Of a stretch of 64,000 nucleotides of DNA, positions 1 through 10,714 are shown piece by piece; positions within the stretch are counted from its first letter, which is position 1, and every line of letters starts with the position of its first letter. The DNA lies in assembly GCA_003290165.1 (NCBI GenBank), contig QNQO01008311.1, positions 124,001 to 188,000 on the forward strand. The letters run 5' to 3'. The stretch is from Berberis thunbergii. Its lineage: Eukaryota; Streptophyta; Magnoliopsida; Ranunculales; Berberidaceae. The position numbers were made by a program, and so were the translations under genes. The notes under the pieces were generated by a model. That model was not told the origin of the DNA and did not search any database. It was given only the letters and a program-made list of their open reading frames with translations.

Positions 1-29
1 AGCGTCTTAAAGAGAGCGACCTAGTCCGC

Positions 30-271
30 GACTCAACCCAAGAACAGTTGGTAACCTCATTCCTGTCTTTTAATTTGAATTACGGCATTTACAACACTTT
101 TAATTCCATGAATCACGCCTTACAACCATTTTTTTCACCTACTTAACTACAATGTTTGTAACTAACTTTGGGACCCATTGACAAGTGGTCCAATTAGATG
201 CATTTTTTTAAACAAATCACTAATACTCTAATGACACCTTATTTCTAATAGTGCCCTTTTTTGGGACTGTA
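30..271 (-). repeat. 3' LTR of the chromovirus (degenerate)
   Basis: The block with cacctacttaactacaa (about 137) and actaatactctaatgacacc (about 219-238) repeats the 5' LTR sequence at about 26,050-26,110, with substitutions and a short extra segment. The terminal CA is lost on the right side (gactgta). The left limit near base 30 is a guess from a weak match. Bases 1-29 show nothing I can assign. Confidence 0.6.
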
Positions 272-544
272 CCTTCTAATTTTAACATCCTTGACCTCAA
301 AGATGAAAATGAGGAAAATTAGCAGCAATGTGGGACTGGTCTTCCCATGTAGCAGCATCAGGGGAAGCATTAGGCCACGGTACTAGTACTTGAGTAACAA
401 CTTGATTATTCCTGGAAACTAATCATCTTTGTAGGATAACAATGGGTTATACTAGCATCTGTCATTCACTCTCCACAGAGGCAACAATGGTGAAGGAACC
501 ATTCAGAACCAACTTTTTCTTCAGTTGTGACTCATGAAATATAA

Positions 545-949
545 AATGAATCTTAGATCATGGTGGTAGTTTGAGTCTGTAAGCCATCACACCAATACGA
601 TCAGTCACCTTAAATGGGCTATATAATTTAGCTGACAGTTTGAGGTTTCGTCTAATGGCCATACTTGTTTGCTTATAAGGTTTAAGTTTCAAATAAACCC
701 AATCTCTTTTCGCAAATTCTCTAGAAGTTGTTCTCCTCTCTTCATAATATTTCATTCGAGCTTGGGACTGGTGTAAACTCTCTTTAAGATGTCCAACATA
801 ATCTTTCCTTGTTTGAGGTACTCATAAACAACGGCAATGGACAAGGATGGGCTCGCTCGAAGGGATAATTGAGGTGGAATGTAGCCATGCAAGGTTTGAA
901 AGGGGGTAAGTTTGAGGGAGGAATGATGACTAGTGGAACCACCACTCAA
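545..949 (-). pseudogene. Chromovirus integrase, C-terminal part
   Basis: Two minus-strand open segments (752-949 and 558-755, different frames) carry the end of a Ty3/gypsy integrase. The first has the TPFQTLHGYIPP stretch that follows the catalytic core. The second has REFAKRDWVYLKLKPYK and LSAKLYSPFKVTDRIG, the usual 'F..GDWV.LKL.PY......LS.KY.GPF.V..RIG' tail. The frame change between them, and the step from the upstream core at 1081, show frameshift decay. The part between about 270 and 545 would hold any chromodomain, but I could not recognise one. Confidence 0.85.
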
Positions 950-1080
950 CTAGGTGTAACCGTTGAACCCAACTCTTTGGCTTTTGGCTGGTCATGCACC
1001 TCAAATAATTCTCCAAGGATTGATTTATTCTCTCTGTTTGCTCATCTATCTAAAGGTGATATGCAGTACTTAGATGAATG

Positions 1081-1541
1081 TCAGTCCCTAAGGCCTTGAG
1101 AATGTCTTTCCAAAAAACACTCACAAAATAAAACTGTATCTCTATCAGAGACTATAGAATGAGGTAGCCCATGCAGTTTGTAAATAGTAGTTTTAAAAGT
1201 TTTGGCTACTGTTGCAATATTGTATGGATGAAAAAGGTCTACCACGTGGCTATATTTGGCGAGCCTGTCAACAACCACCATAATTATAGACTTACTTTCT
1301 GCCTTGGAAATTCCCTCAACGAAATCCATAGTAACATATTGCCAAGCTTGCTTAGGAATAGGCAAAGGTTGTAATAAACCAGCTAGAAACACATTTTTAC
1401 CTTTATTTATCAGACACACACATCTATAAGAGTCACCAATTCTTTCTTTAATCCAGTCCAATGGAAGTATAACTTTGCTATCTGATAAGAGGCTCGAACA
1501 CCAAAATGACCACCAATAGAAGAGATGTGAATAGTTGTAAG
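1081..1541 (-). pseudogene. Chromovirus integrase, zinc-binding end and catalytic core
   Basis: On the minus strand, right next to the CACTA insertion, the frame gives SSIGGHFGVRASYQ, which matches the H2C2 zinc-binding domain ('H.S..GGHSG...T'). The core follows in the open segment 1081-1461: LQPLPIPKQAW, then TMDFVEGISK with the first catalytic Asp, then VVVDRLAKYSH, and KLHGLPHSIVSDRD with the second Asp. The frame is lost near 1081 before the catalytic Glu region. The domain would insert retrotransposon cDNA into chromosomes. It is broken here by the CACTA element at 1542 and by frameshifts. Its upstream half is at 11642-11900, where the frame continues if one copy of the 3-bp target duplication is removed. 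Confidence 0.88.
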
Positions 1542-1700
1542 CACTACATCAAAATGGGTAATTAGTAACATCAATATTTTTTTAATTTGTAATTCTTAAT
1601 TGTGTTACAAGTCTTGTAACCAAAAAAAATGTTACTAATTATTGAGTTAAGTTACTATTAGTAATTTTAATAAATATATTATTTATAAAAATAGAAATAA
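1542..1700. repeat. Left terminal and subterminal region of CACTA-1
   Basis: CACTACATCAAAATGG is followed by aattagtaacatcaata, attgtgttacaagtc, ttactaattattgag and ttactattagtaat. This matches the left end of CACTA-2 (56677-56800) block for block. In CACTA elements such short repeats bind the transposase, a family-level expectation not shown here. Confidence 0.8.
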
Positions 1701-2449
1701 AAAATATTTAGTTAAATTACTAATTATTGGTTCCTTTTATTATTCATTTATTTTCTAAACCCAACTTCTGCAAAACCTAAAAACTATTTTCCAACGCTGA
1801 TCTCGATCTCAAATTCTCTACTTCATTTCGTCTCTCCCGCTCGTCGATCAAACAAACCTAAAAACTATTTGTTTGATCTCAAATTCCCAACTTCATTTCA
1901 TCTAAATTGGAGATCTCTTCCGCTCTCGATCTCTCCCGCTCTCAATCGATCTCTTCTTCCCTCTAGATCAATCCCTTTTTCACCACTCTCTGTTGATCGA
2001 TCTCTATTCATATCACTATTGATCGATCTCTATCCATGATACTAATGATCGATATCTGCTCATGCCACTGTTGATCAAAGAATCAATAACTTCTCTCTGT
2101 CTCGCTTTTGACTCTTTCTCAATGGAGTATCTTGAATAGTGATGATCTGGTATTATATTATGAGAAGGAAAGGTGAGAGACTGATAGAGAATAAGAATTG
2201 CAAATTGTCTTTTAGGTTCTGCTCAGATCTGTGTTCCTTTTAGGAGTAAAATCGACGACTTAGATCTGTTGTTCACTACTTTCTTCTATCAACGCTATAT
2301 GATTTTCGTAAATGATTTGCAATTATTGAATCGAAATCACGATTTATATTTCAGTTATTTGTTAACTAATTTCATCAAACATCTTCTTGATGTATTTCTG
2401 ACATTTTGTTTTCAGAATCGGAGATAAAGTGGTGGTTAGTTTTTTAGTA
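1701..2449 (+). other. Leader/intron-like sequence upstream of the pyruvate kinase piece
   Basis: CT-rich stretches (ctcgatctctcccgctctc, about 1800-2000) and repeated gatcgatctct look like a plant 5' untranslated leader with an intron. A good 3' splice site (ttttgttttcag, ending 2415) sits 34 bases before the start codon of the pyruvate kinase fragment. It was probably captured together with that exon. No ORF of note is present. Confidence 0.4.
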
Positions 2450-2512
2450 ATGTCGAACATCGACATAGAAGGGATCTTGAAGGAGCTTCTGAATCATAGA
2501 AGAGTGCCTTGA
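2450..2512 (+). pseudogene. N-terminal fragment of cytosolic pyruvate kinase (captured)
   Basis: After the 3' splice site at 2415 the frame starts MSNIDIEGILKEL, the very conserved start of plant cytosolic pyruvate kinases, which make pyruvate and ATP from phosphoenolpyruvate. The next residues, LNHRRVP then stop, align with the family's 'PNDGRVPK' through single-base changes, including Lys to stop. After about 20 codons the similarity ends, so only the first coding exon's start was carried. It cannot make enzyme: the full protein is roughly 500 residues. It lies in CACTA-1, 187 bases upstream of the MOZART1 piece on the same strand. The assignment rests on a short but distinctive N-terminus remembered from the family, so moderate confidence. 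Confidence 0.6.
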
Positions 2513-2699
2513 TTACATGTACAGACAATGGATGATAAGAATGTATTTTCTAATGTTATGGAATGCATGACTTGTTAATTGAGCTGCATTTGAAAATGGA
2601 GATGGATGATAATGTTTATTCAGAAGTTCTGACTTGGTTATGAAAATATTGCTTATTCAAATACATTCTTTTGTATTCTATACATTTGGTGTATTTCAT

Positions 2700-3202
2700 A
2701 TGGATCCGGGGGCGGTTAGGGCAGCTCGAGATTCGTTGGACCGTGCATTTCACATTTCGCATATTTTAGACACAAGACTAGATCGACACACCTTATCTAT
2801 TCTCACACTACATTAAATTGGCATATTTGTAACAACTCCCAAAACAAAAACACTTTTGAGCCATTACAATTCACCAAACAATTTCAAGTCAAAGCTAAAT
2901 TTAGTAAAAAAAATGAAAAAAAAAGTGATACAATAAATTGGATCACCATGAATAGTATCACTACTAGAACCATACTATTCATGGTAATACAATTATCGTA
3001 TCACTTTGTTTGTGAAAATGTGTAAAATTGTTTTGTGAATTGATATAGCTCAAAAGTTTGGGAATGTTACAAAAATGTCAATTTGGTATAGTGGGTCATT
3101 ACTCTGTGTGACTTGGGTGTGAACCCAGAAGCACTTGCTACATTGGTCAAGGAGCTTCGGAAGGGACATCCCCTAATGAAGACAGTCTCTTTGGCACCTT
3201 GA
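2700..3202 (+). pseudogene. MOZART1/GIP1-like mitotic-spindle organizing protein, split by a MITE
   Basis: Part one (2700-2805) begins MDPGAVRAARDSLDRAFHIS and runs to LDRHTLSIL. Part two (3099-3202) continues LCDLGVNPEALATLVKEL to a stop. This is the pattern of MZT1/GIP1, a protein of about 70 residues that binds the gamma-tubulin ring complex and helps nucleate microtubules at the nuclear envelope and spindle. A 290-bp MITE plus the repeated triplet tca interrupts it. Counting 2700-2805 and 3099-3202 gives 210 bases, exactly 70 codons with one final stop and no other break. So the reading frame was whole until the MITE arrived, which hints at recent capture or past constraint. The gene-like part has no intron, so it may derive from an intronless gene or a retrocopy. 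It lies inside CACTA-1. Confidence 0.82.
2806..3095. mobile_element. CACTA-type MITE inside the MOZART1 fragment
   Basis: Left end CACTACATTAAATTGGCAT and right end aatttggtatagtg(gg) are inverted copies. tca occurs on both sides (2803-2805 and 3096-3098) as a 3-bp target duplication. The middle is a diverged hairpin: gtgataca ... tgaatagtatcac facing actattcatgg ... gtatcac. No coding content. Its precise removal restores the host reading frame, which fixes the borders to within a base or two. Confidence 0.8.
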
Positions 3203-3987
3203 ATTGGGTAATTTTTAAGGCCCTTTTGGTTTTCTTCATTTGTTGTTAGCAAGCTAATAGTTGCTTTTGTTATGTGGTCACTGTCACTGGATGAGCATGA
3301 GCATATGTAACTTGTCAATGTCACACCAAATTATTTTTAGGATTTTGTTTCCAACTTTTGATTGATTGTTTGTTGTTGTTATTAAATTACCCTGAGTTTC
3401 TCCATTTCCCTTTGAAAGTTGTTCTGACTCATCTCAAAAGTTCTAAGATTAGACTTGGTTATTTATCTCTGCCAAATATATATGAAATTTTTTAGATTAG
3501 ATGGTAATGATGGTATTCCAAGTGTAGCCCAAGCTTCAACCCTAAGTACAAGAGTGGCTAGCTCACGACCCTTTCTCTTTGATGGCGTGGGAATTATACT
3601 AGACAGAAGAATGATCATAGCCTTTTCCTGGCCGACGAATACTCTGAGAAAGGTTCCTGACTGCACAATTTGATTGGAAAATCTGGTTAAACATACAAAC
3701 TCATGCAACATGACACTGATTTTTGGAAACTATTCTAGAAATTTCAGTTAGGAATTTGGTTGGGGTTCTTGATAGATTAGGCTTGGGCTCTTTAATGCTC
3801 AAAATGATAAGTGTATAAACATCAGTGTAAATCATAAGAAGTGACATCTCGTTCTTTATTGTTTTTGCCTTATTGCATAAAGACAACAGGGATACACTTA
3901 AAAACATATAGCTAGGATGATGGGACATAAGATTACTAATAAACTTGAAATTCAACACAAACCACATTGACTAATAGCCAAAGAAGG
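3203..3987. other. CACTA-1 interior without a recognised gene
   Basis: Two overlapping opposite-strand open frames (3455-3673 plus, 3463-3711 minus) cover the same bases. Both lack a family I recognise, and one is probably a shadow of the other. The plus frame includes STRVASSRPFLFDGVGI, which reads like real protein and may be another captured piece. Nothing else stands out. Confidence 0.3.
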
Positions 3988-4233
3988 CTACTGAGTGCAT
4001 GGGATGCATTTTGATACGAGGCATGTAACTCCATTGAGGTAACATCCAATGTAGCACACCACATAACTGGCAGGTGGGTTGCCAATTCTGCATGTGGAGG
4101 TACACGTGGCTATAGTGGTTTGGCATCCTGCCACACATGCCAACAAATTCTCTACTAGGGCGTCTACTTTGACTGTTAAAGCAACAAGGACCATCATAAA
4201 CACCACAGTGCACTTGATTTTCATTGGTGTCAT
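3988..4233 (-). CDS. Small cysteine-rich secreted peptide, intact ORF inside CACTA-1
   Basis: An unbroken minus-strand frame of 81 codons from ATG at 4233 (a second ATG at 4224 starts the signal peptide directly). A Lys-rich start (MKIK) is followed by a hydrophobic run VVFMMVLVALTV and a likely cleavage after VDA. The mature part of about 56 residues has nine cysteines spaced C-x3-C-x6-C-x3-C-x11-C-x3-C-x6-C-x4-C-x2-C, so the first half is repeated in the second. This layout suits a secreted disulfide-rich plant peptide, for example thionin-like or other defence/signalling peptides, but I cannot name the family and claim no activity. It is the only complete protein-like ORF I see among the carried host sequences, and the only one on the minus strand. 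No intron is needed. An odd cysteine number may mean one is free or lost. Confidence 0.55.
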   Translation of the reverse strand: MTPMKIKCTVVFMMVLVALTVKVDALVENLLACVAGCQTTIATCTSTCRIGNPPASYVVCYIGCYLNGVTCLVSKCIPCTQ

Positions 4234-4437
4234 TGATTGCTTAGTTGAACAAGAAGGAAACCCCTGCAAGCTTAAGTATGTCCTATGATATTGGTATAGG
4301 ATTCCAAGTTGATAAGATTATAGAATTGGTATTTTCGGTCTATGTTCATTAATTTCAAACAGAAAAGTTAGTCGGTCTGTTTAGTTTTTTTCAAGCAATG
4401 CTTCTCAACATCAACTCAGTTGACCCTCTAGCACGTC

Positions 4438-6748
4438 TGTGACACCTGATTTTTTCTTTTTTCTCTATACCATCTTGTAGTGGTGCTTAGAAAACTTGTG
4501 GTTGTACATAACCACCATTCTTTTACAAGTTTCTACAAAATTCTCTACATTTCTTTATTCTTATCCTTAGATATTTTTGTCTATTGGTTTCTCAGAGAGA
4601 AAGAAAGGTAAGCTCAAAAAGGGGAGAACTTGAGTGAGAGCTCCTAAAGGAAATACATATAGGATCTTGGTGCATGTTGTGGAGGAGACAGTTTTTGCTT
4701 TGAGGACTGCAAAAGATGTAAAAGGTGAGTAGATCTCTTCCAATTGAACAATTTCTATCAATCAGGAGAGCTTACTACCTATTTTCACCGTTTTTTTATG
4801 TGCAACTGGGTGTCTTTGCAATACGATATTTTCTGATTCGGTAAAGGTCTTTGTCTGTGATTGGTTCCATTAGACATATGAGTGTTAGATCTTTCCATTG
4901 GTATCTTATATGATTAATTTGAGTAAGTATTGAATAAGATAGATATATGTGTTGGAAGTTGGGTAGTTCAACTGTGTTTTCCCGAAAATTTAAGTATGAA
5001 ATCAAAACGTGATGAACAGGGTATGAAAACTGGATTGTATCTTCGATCTAAGAAATAAATTAGGTATAAAGCTTGTATCTTTAGAAAGTAGAAGATGAGA
5101 GCTTTCCAACGGTATAAGTATTGTTGTTTTTGGTTGACAATTGTGACTTTTGTTTGTGCTGGAAGTTACCTTGTTGAAATGAAAAATAATCCTAATATGA
5201 GGAAGAAGACGAACGTCATCTGTTTGACTTCAATTTTGACTGAACTTTGACTGATCATATAATTTAAACCGTACATCTGTTTTGAGTACCTTTTTCACCG
5301 TTGCGATCACCGTGACAATCTTTAGTTTTAGAACAAATCTATTTCGTATTATAAAATATTTTAATTTTAGCAATATTATGCCTTGAAATGCGTGTTTTCA
5401 AGTAGATGTTTATTATTGAATCATTGTGCACCATATGTGATTGTGATCTTTAGAACTTAGTTTCATCTAATGATACTATGGAAATGATGTGATTGGATAA
5501 GTATTGAGAAATCGTGATTTTGACACGAATACCCTACTCCAGCGTTTAAAATGTACAGAATGGTACAGTATGGCCCTAGAGGCTTTGGTTTATGATATTT
5601 GTATAATCAGTATAGATTGAGTTATACAGAGCTTGTCTCCAAAAGGGAAAACCTAAGCCACTATACGAGTCATGACTCGCGTGATATAGTGGAGTGTTCC
5701 TGAGGAGAGCCCGATTCCTAAAAGAAGAAAACTAAGCCACTGTACGAGTCATGACTCGTGTGATATAGTGGAGTGTTCTTGAGGGGTCAGAGGAAGAGTG
5801 TGAACTTAGTTCTCTTCCAGCGCATAGTTTTATTTGTGATTTGGCTCGTGTGTCCAGTCTTTTTAGGTGGAGTACGCATTTTAGATACGACACCCCGTTT
5901 GAACTGCATACATACTCAAAGTGGGTATTGGTACACGTATGGAGGTGTGTCAGGGTGATACATATTTGGCACATGGATGGGTGCGATAGGGTATTCATGA
6001 GGACCAATACTAAAGGGCATGTCTTGAAACGGAGTATGTCATAATAAAAATGTTATGATATGTCTTAAAACAGAAAAAAATCGTGATAGGAAAATGTATG
6101 ATCTGAATTTAAAAATGAGTATGTGAGAATTTGAGAAAAATGATATGTGCAAGAGATTATGGAAATTCTCATCCATTAGAAAGAATTGGTTTATTCAAAA
6201 ATTATGACTTTGTTGATCGTATGATTTGTGCACACGAATAGTTGATCATATGGTTGTTGCATTATAATAAGTTTTATAATTTGATGTAAGGCATATATGG
6301 ACATACCAGAAACTATGGATCAATATTTTCATGTTTTAATTGCTGCTAAATTTTTTTATTCTACTCATACCAGCTTTAGCTGACCCATTTTGCTTTGTAT
6401 TGTGGCAATTTGTTGTACTCTTATTGAAGTGCAGTATCTGGAAGCGAGTTTGTTGATCAAGTCGAGCAGAAGTAGATCCTAGTCCTTTCCAGGGTTTGTA
6501 AGATGTTTTGTATTTTTCTTTTTGGTGTTTTGTATTCAAGTTATGTTTTGTGTCTTTGCTTTGGTGTGTGGATTTGTCGGCGAAGATTGCCAGTGGAAGG
6601 GTTGTATTATTTTGGAGTTTTGTGTAATATAATGGGATTTTGTTTCCAATAACTTTTATGTGAGAATGTGGTTAGGTTGTATGTCATGTGCCCGTTTGTA
6701 GGAAATATTCCTCTTTGTTGGGATTTTCCTTATGAGCGGGTTGTGACA
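4438..6748. mobile_element. Solo LTR, 2.3 kb (Tekay/Del-like)
   Basis: Begins TGTGACACC and ends GTTGTGACA, with acgtc (4433-4437) and atgtc (6749-6753) as a 5-bp target duplication with one mismatch. There is no second copy, primer site or coding region between. Near the end, ctcataccagctttagctgac (about 6364) resembles ctcacaccagctttattgctg (38041) in the 3.9-kb solo LTR, so the two are likely related. It would have formed by recombination between the two LTRs of a full element inside CACTA-1. Confidence 0.75.
5653..5783. repeat. Two direct copies of a nested palindrome in the solo LTR
   Basis: Units start at 5653 and 5732 (period 79). Each contains the perfect 14-base palindrome CGAGTCATGACTCG flanked by the outer inverted pair ccacta/tagtgg. 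The two copies differ at only a few positions. Such a structure could fold as a hairpin or bind a dimeric factor; this is inference. Confidence 0.75.
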
Positions 6749-6842
6749 ATGTCAAACCCGCCCAAGTTGTAATCCTAACACTAGAGCCTTTGCGAGGTTC
6801 TTGATCATGTTTGGACCATGAGCTGAACCTAGTCCTTGCCTG

Positions 6843-7201
<359 letters not shown>

Positions 7202-7878
7202 AGTAAGTTTTCATTCACTATAGCTTTCATTGTTTCACTTATTGTTTAATTAGGTGGGAAAATCCTTGTATGTCCAGTTAAACACATGCAAATCTCTATG
7301 GAATTCATCACTGCAATTAAATTTCACTCATGAACTATATATATTCAAAACAATTCAGATTTCTATTGGATTAAAGGAAGAAAAAAAACTCGCCTTAGGC
7401 CATTGTATTAAGATGACTATTAATTAGAGAATGCTCAGTACATGAGAAGATGACCACTCAATCCTTGGGAAAAAAGACAATATTTAGATCATGCGATTTT
7501 GCTACATGATAAAGTTGCATGTCAGTCAGGAGTTAGATAAGAGTTACATGAATGTTCTCATTGCCAACTAACAAAACTATTACCTCGCAATTGCGCCGGA
7601 TGATAAAGTTGCAGACTTCATTCAAGAGTTCAATGAGAATGATTTCATTCCCAACTAAATAATAAGTGGGGTGCTTTTTTTTTCTTTTTCTGGTGTACTG
7701 TTGTTCTTTCTGATTTTTTATTCTTAGTAGGTTTATTCATCAGTATTCAAGAATTTTATGTTTGTTCTGTGGGGGTTTTTTGTGTTTCTTCAAATTTCAA
7801 ACACTGCTAATGTTGCTATCTCGACTTGTATGTTGATTTATATTTATTCAATGGATTTTTTCCTTTCAACTTATTTAG
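7202..7878. other. CACTA-1 interior, intron-like, no gene recognised
   Basis: AT-rich sequence after the aldo-keto reductase piece, probably its captured intron or flank. A loosely repeated phrase about 'gatgataaagttgca' occurs near 7508 and 7600. No ORF or element ends seen. Confidence 0.4.
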
Positions 7879-7883
7879 GCTTC

Positions 7884-8127
7884 TATAAAAAATTGTATTG
7901 AAATATTATTGTATTATTGTATTGTTGTATTATTCATTGAATAGAACACAAGCTTATATAGAGCTAACTTTGACATAACCTAATAGAAATAGGAAACCTA
8001 AGACTTCTATTCTATTCTGACTTTTCTAACCTATTCTGTGACACTTTTCTATTTTGTAACATAGGTAGACTTCGATTCTGTAACATTTTCCTATTTTGTA
8101 ACATAGGTAGACTTATATTCTTTAACA
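7884..8127 (-). repeat. 3' LTR of the small LTR element
   Basis: Shares aggaaacctaagacttatat-type sequence with the right LTR and ends tttaaca before the purine tract. It is 60 bases longer because a segment with ctattttgtaacataggtag is duplicated. The first base pair of the usual TG start is changed to ta. Confidence 0.8.
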
Positions 8128-8224
8128 CTCCCCCGCAAGCTGGACATGTAGACGCAGACGAAATGTGCAGCTTGGAGGAAACTTTGAAGTCCTATTTGGT
8201 GATGAAATCATTACAGTAGAGTCA

Positions 8225-8410
8225 GGATGATTCTTGCTCTAGTATGATTCTGAATGATTCCTGTATGAAGAAACCATGATTTTGGATGATTCTTGTATGA
8301 AGAAATCTTGACTCAATTCGAGTCTTGGTATTGGTGATTTTTGTATGAAGAAATCAGAAGAAATCATGACTCAATTCGAGTCTTGGTGTTGCTCAATTCG
8401 AATCAACACA
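8225..8410. repeat. Degenerate minisatellite in the small LTR element
   Basis: Repeated phrases ttcttgtatgaagaaatc and gactcaattcgagtcttgg recur three to four times between 8225 and 8410 with variable spacing. Confidence 0.6.
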
Positions 8411-9860
8411 TATTTTGGTAGTGACCAAAGATGGTGGGTGTGAATAGTGGAGTAAAAGAGTTTCAAATTTATTTCTATTCCCTCCGTTTCTTCTTTTTCT
8501 TTTCTGCCATGCTATCTGATGTGTGATCGAACTTGTGACAAGGAAGACGAAAGAAAGATTGTGTGATATACATCTGTCTGGGTGCTGCTGTCATGTGCGT
8601 CAGATAGAGATGTTGATGTTGCTCTTTGTTGAGTTGAGTAAAACTCAGGGTGTTAATAGCCTAGAGCTTTATATCAGTTTGAAGAAATTCTTTTCTTGTC
8701 TTGAATTGTAATAATATTGTATTTTTTTTGTGGTCAATAGGTGCACTGACTAAATCTTGAGGTGTTAATAGTTGTGGGTAGTTTCTCCTTCCCTTTTTTT
8801 TAAGTTTATGGGGAGAGGAGCTTGAGAGGAAGAACATAGTTCCTTCTTCTTCTTGTATTTACTAAAGTTCTCGCCCCTCCCTGTTTTCTCATCGATTTAG
8901 AAAACGAGGGAATAGGATGATGGTTCGATCTTCGGAATTTCTGTTGATCTCTGTTAATCGAGATGAAGAAGATCTTCGTTGATCAAGGTCGAGATGAAGA
9001 CGATGCTCAACGGTGAAGGATATCTCTGGTGATGCAGACAATATGAGGGACGATGATCTGATGATCAAACAAGGTGATAAAGGGTTTGATTAGTTCAAAT
9101 GAGAACCTCGCTGATTGCAGTGCTATTTGTTGATGATGAGGATTGATTGCAGTGTTGTATGATGAGGATTGATGAAGGGTTTGATTGGGTGTTAATGGAG
9201 ATTTCTGTCGAAGTTGGGTGCTAATGGAGATCTCTTGTTAGAGATGATGATCTATGTTGGTGATGATGATCTCTGTTGGTGATGATGGATTTGATTGACG
9301 AGATCGATGTTCATTAGAGGTTGAAGATGTTCATCAAAGAGTGTTGCTCTAATGATGATCGACGAGATCGACGATGATGTTGATTGTGATCGGTGATGAT
9401 CTTTTTTGGATGGATTGATGTTGTTCTGATGGATCAATGTTCATCTTTGTTGGATGATGATGATGTTCGGCCTCTTGTTGGCGAGTGTTCGGTCAGTTGT
9501 TGTTGTTGTTATGATTGAGAAGAAGAAAACGACTTTGGTTGACAACGGTTACTAGTGGACAGCGGATGGCGAGATGGTAAGGAGGAGGTGCGTCCCTATT
9601 TTATTAATTGGTGCGCCCCTGTTTCCAGACGGTGTTGGCGAGGTGGTGAGGACGTGTGGCTGGAGGAGCTATGGTGTACCTGATTCTGTGTTTGTTTTTG
9701 TGTTTGTGTGCGGTAGCGTGTTCTGTACGGAAGCAAAGAAATGCAATGACTTATGATTTCCCTTCCCCGTCTCTTGTGTCATCGATCATAGTGTGTACTC
9801 ATCGGAGGCGGGGAAGAGCTTGAGTCTCTGTAGTTGTTTTAGGTCACTAAAGAATCGTGT

Positions 9861-9872
9861 GCTCTGATACCA
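9861..9872 (-). other. Primer binding site (tRNA-iMet)
   Basis: Plus strand gctctgatacca, i.e. TGGTATCAGAGC on the element's strand, directly abutting the 5' LTR. It sets the element's orientation. Confidence 0.85.
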
Positions 9873-10056
9873 TGTAAAGAATTGTATTGTTATTATTGTG
9901 TTGTTCATTGAATAAAATACAAGAGCTTATAAAGCTAACTCTTACCTAACCTTGTAGAGATAGGAAACCTAAGACTTATATTATATTCTGACTTTTCTAA
10001 TCTGTTCTGTAGCACTTTCCTATTTTGTAACATAAGTAAACCTTTATTATTTAACA
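9873..10056 (-). repeat. 5' LTR of the small LTR element
   Basis: Begins tgtaaagaattgtattg and ends atttaaca, 184 bp. It matches the left LTR along its length apart from the duplicated segment there. Confidence 0.82.
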
Positions 10057-10222
10057 GCTTCAATGCATAGTTGAAATTCTGTTATTGGTTTTGACTTCAG
10101 CCCTCTGTTATATGTGCTTGATTTGAAATGGAATGCATGTTTTGCTGAGATTTGATCTTGCTTCTATTCTGTTTTCGATAATTAGTTGCTCGAGGTACTT
10201 GTTTCAATCTACGTTTCGTAAA

Positions 10223-10565
10223 CAATGTTGATCCTGAACCAGGAAGGTGTAGAAGAACAGACGAAAGAAATGGTTGTACTCGCAAGATGTGGTGCCAGAT
10301 CAAAAATATTGTGAGCGATACATGCACCGAGACCGCCCTCGTTCAAGAAAGCATGTGGAAGTACAATCAAAGATCAGTAACAACATCGACAACAGTAACA
10401 CTCACTCTATTACTTCTAGGATGCTAACAACAAATTAATGCCTCTAGTCATCTTGGTGCCTCAATCAAGACCATATAATCAGCCTTCTGCGCCTATTTCT
10501 AAACCTGATTTCGGAATCCCTCTATTTGAACCAATGGTTTCTGCTACACCGTACAAGAACTAGAG
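10223..10565 (+). pseudogene. Growth-regulating factor (GRF) WRC-domain fragment (captured)
   Basis: The plus strand reads [12 protein letters not shown], then a damaged and frame-shifted stretch in place of 'GKKWRC', then [24 protein letters not shown]. This is the WRC domain (C3H zinc motif plus basic nuclear signal) of plant GRF transcription factors, which work with GIF co-activators to promote organ growth. A stretch at 10441-10560 in another frame (VILVPQSRPYNQPSAPISKP) may be the following exon body, ending at a splice-donor-like ag/gtgagc at 10566. The QLQ domain is absent. A frameshift in the WRC domain and the missing parts make it non-functional. It follows the small LTR element inside CACTA-1, on the same strand as the other captured pieces. 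Confidence 0.82.
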
Positions 10566-10714
10566 GTGAGCATTAATTAATATAACTTAAGTGTTTTTAC
10601 TTCTGAGTAGATTAACCAAGTTTGGATCATACTAAGAAAATTTGATTGGCATGTTTTTGCTTGGATGGCGTGTTAAACTATTTGGGATGATCCAATCAGG
10701 TTCAAAATTGACAA

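Larger units (their letters stand above)
7884..10056 (-). mobile_element. Small non-autonomous LTR retrotransposon
   Basis: Two related LTRs (7884-8127 and 9873-10056) are flanked by the same 5 bp, gcttc (7879-7883 and 10057-10061). The primer site next to the right LTR reads gctctgatacca (9861-9872), the complement of the tRNA-iMet end, so the element runs right to left. A purine tract (plus strand ctcccccgcaag at 8128) borders the left LTR. The 1.75-kb interior shows no gag or pol; it is rich in gat-type triplets (about 9060-9460). Such elements (LARD/TRIM-like) move with proteins from relatives. Confidence 0.85.

Noticed and set aside
5653..5783. CRISPR-like spaced palindromic repeat
   Set aside because: Only two units, in plant LTR sequence; not a CRISPR array.
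9252..9756. Frames in the interior of the small LTR element
   Set aside because: Built from gat/gtt triplet repeats (Ser/His/Ile runs), no gag or pol resemblance.
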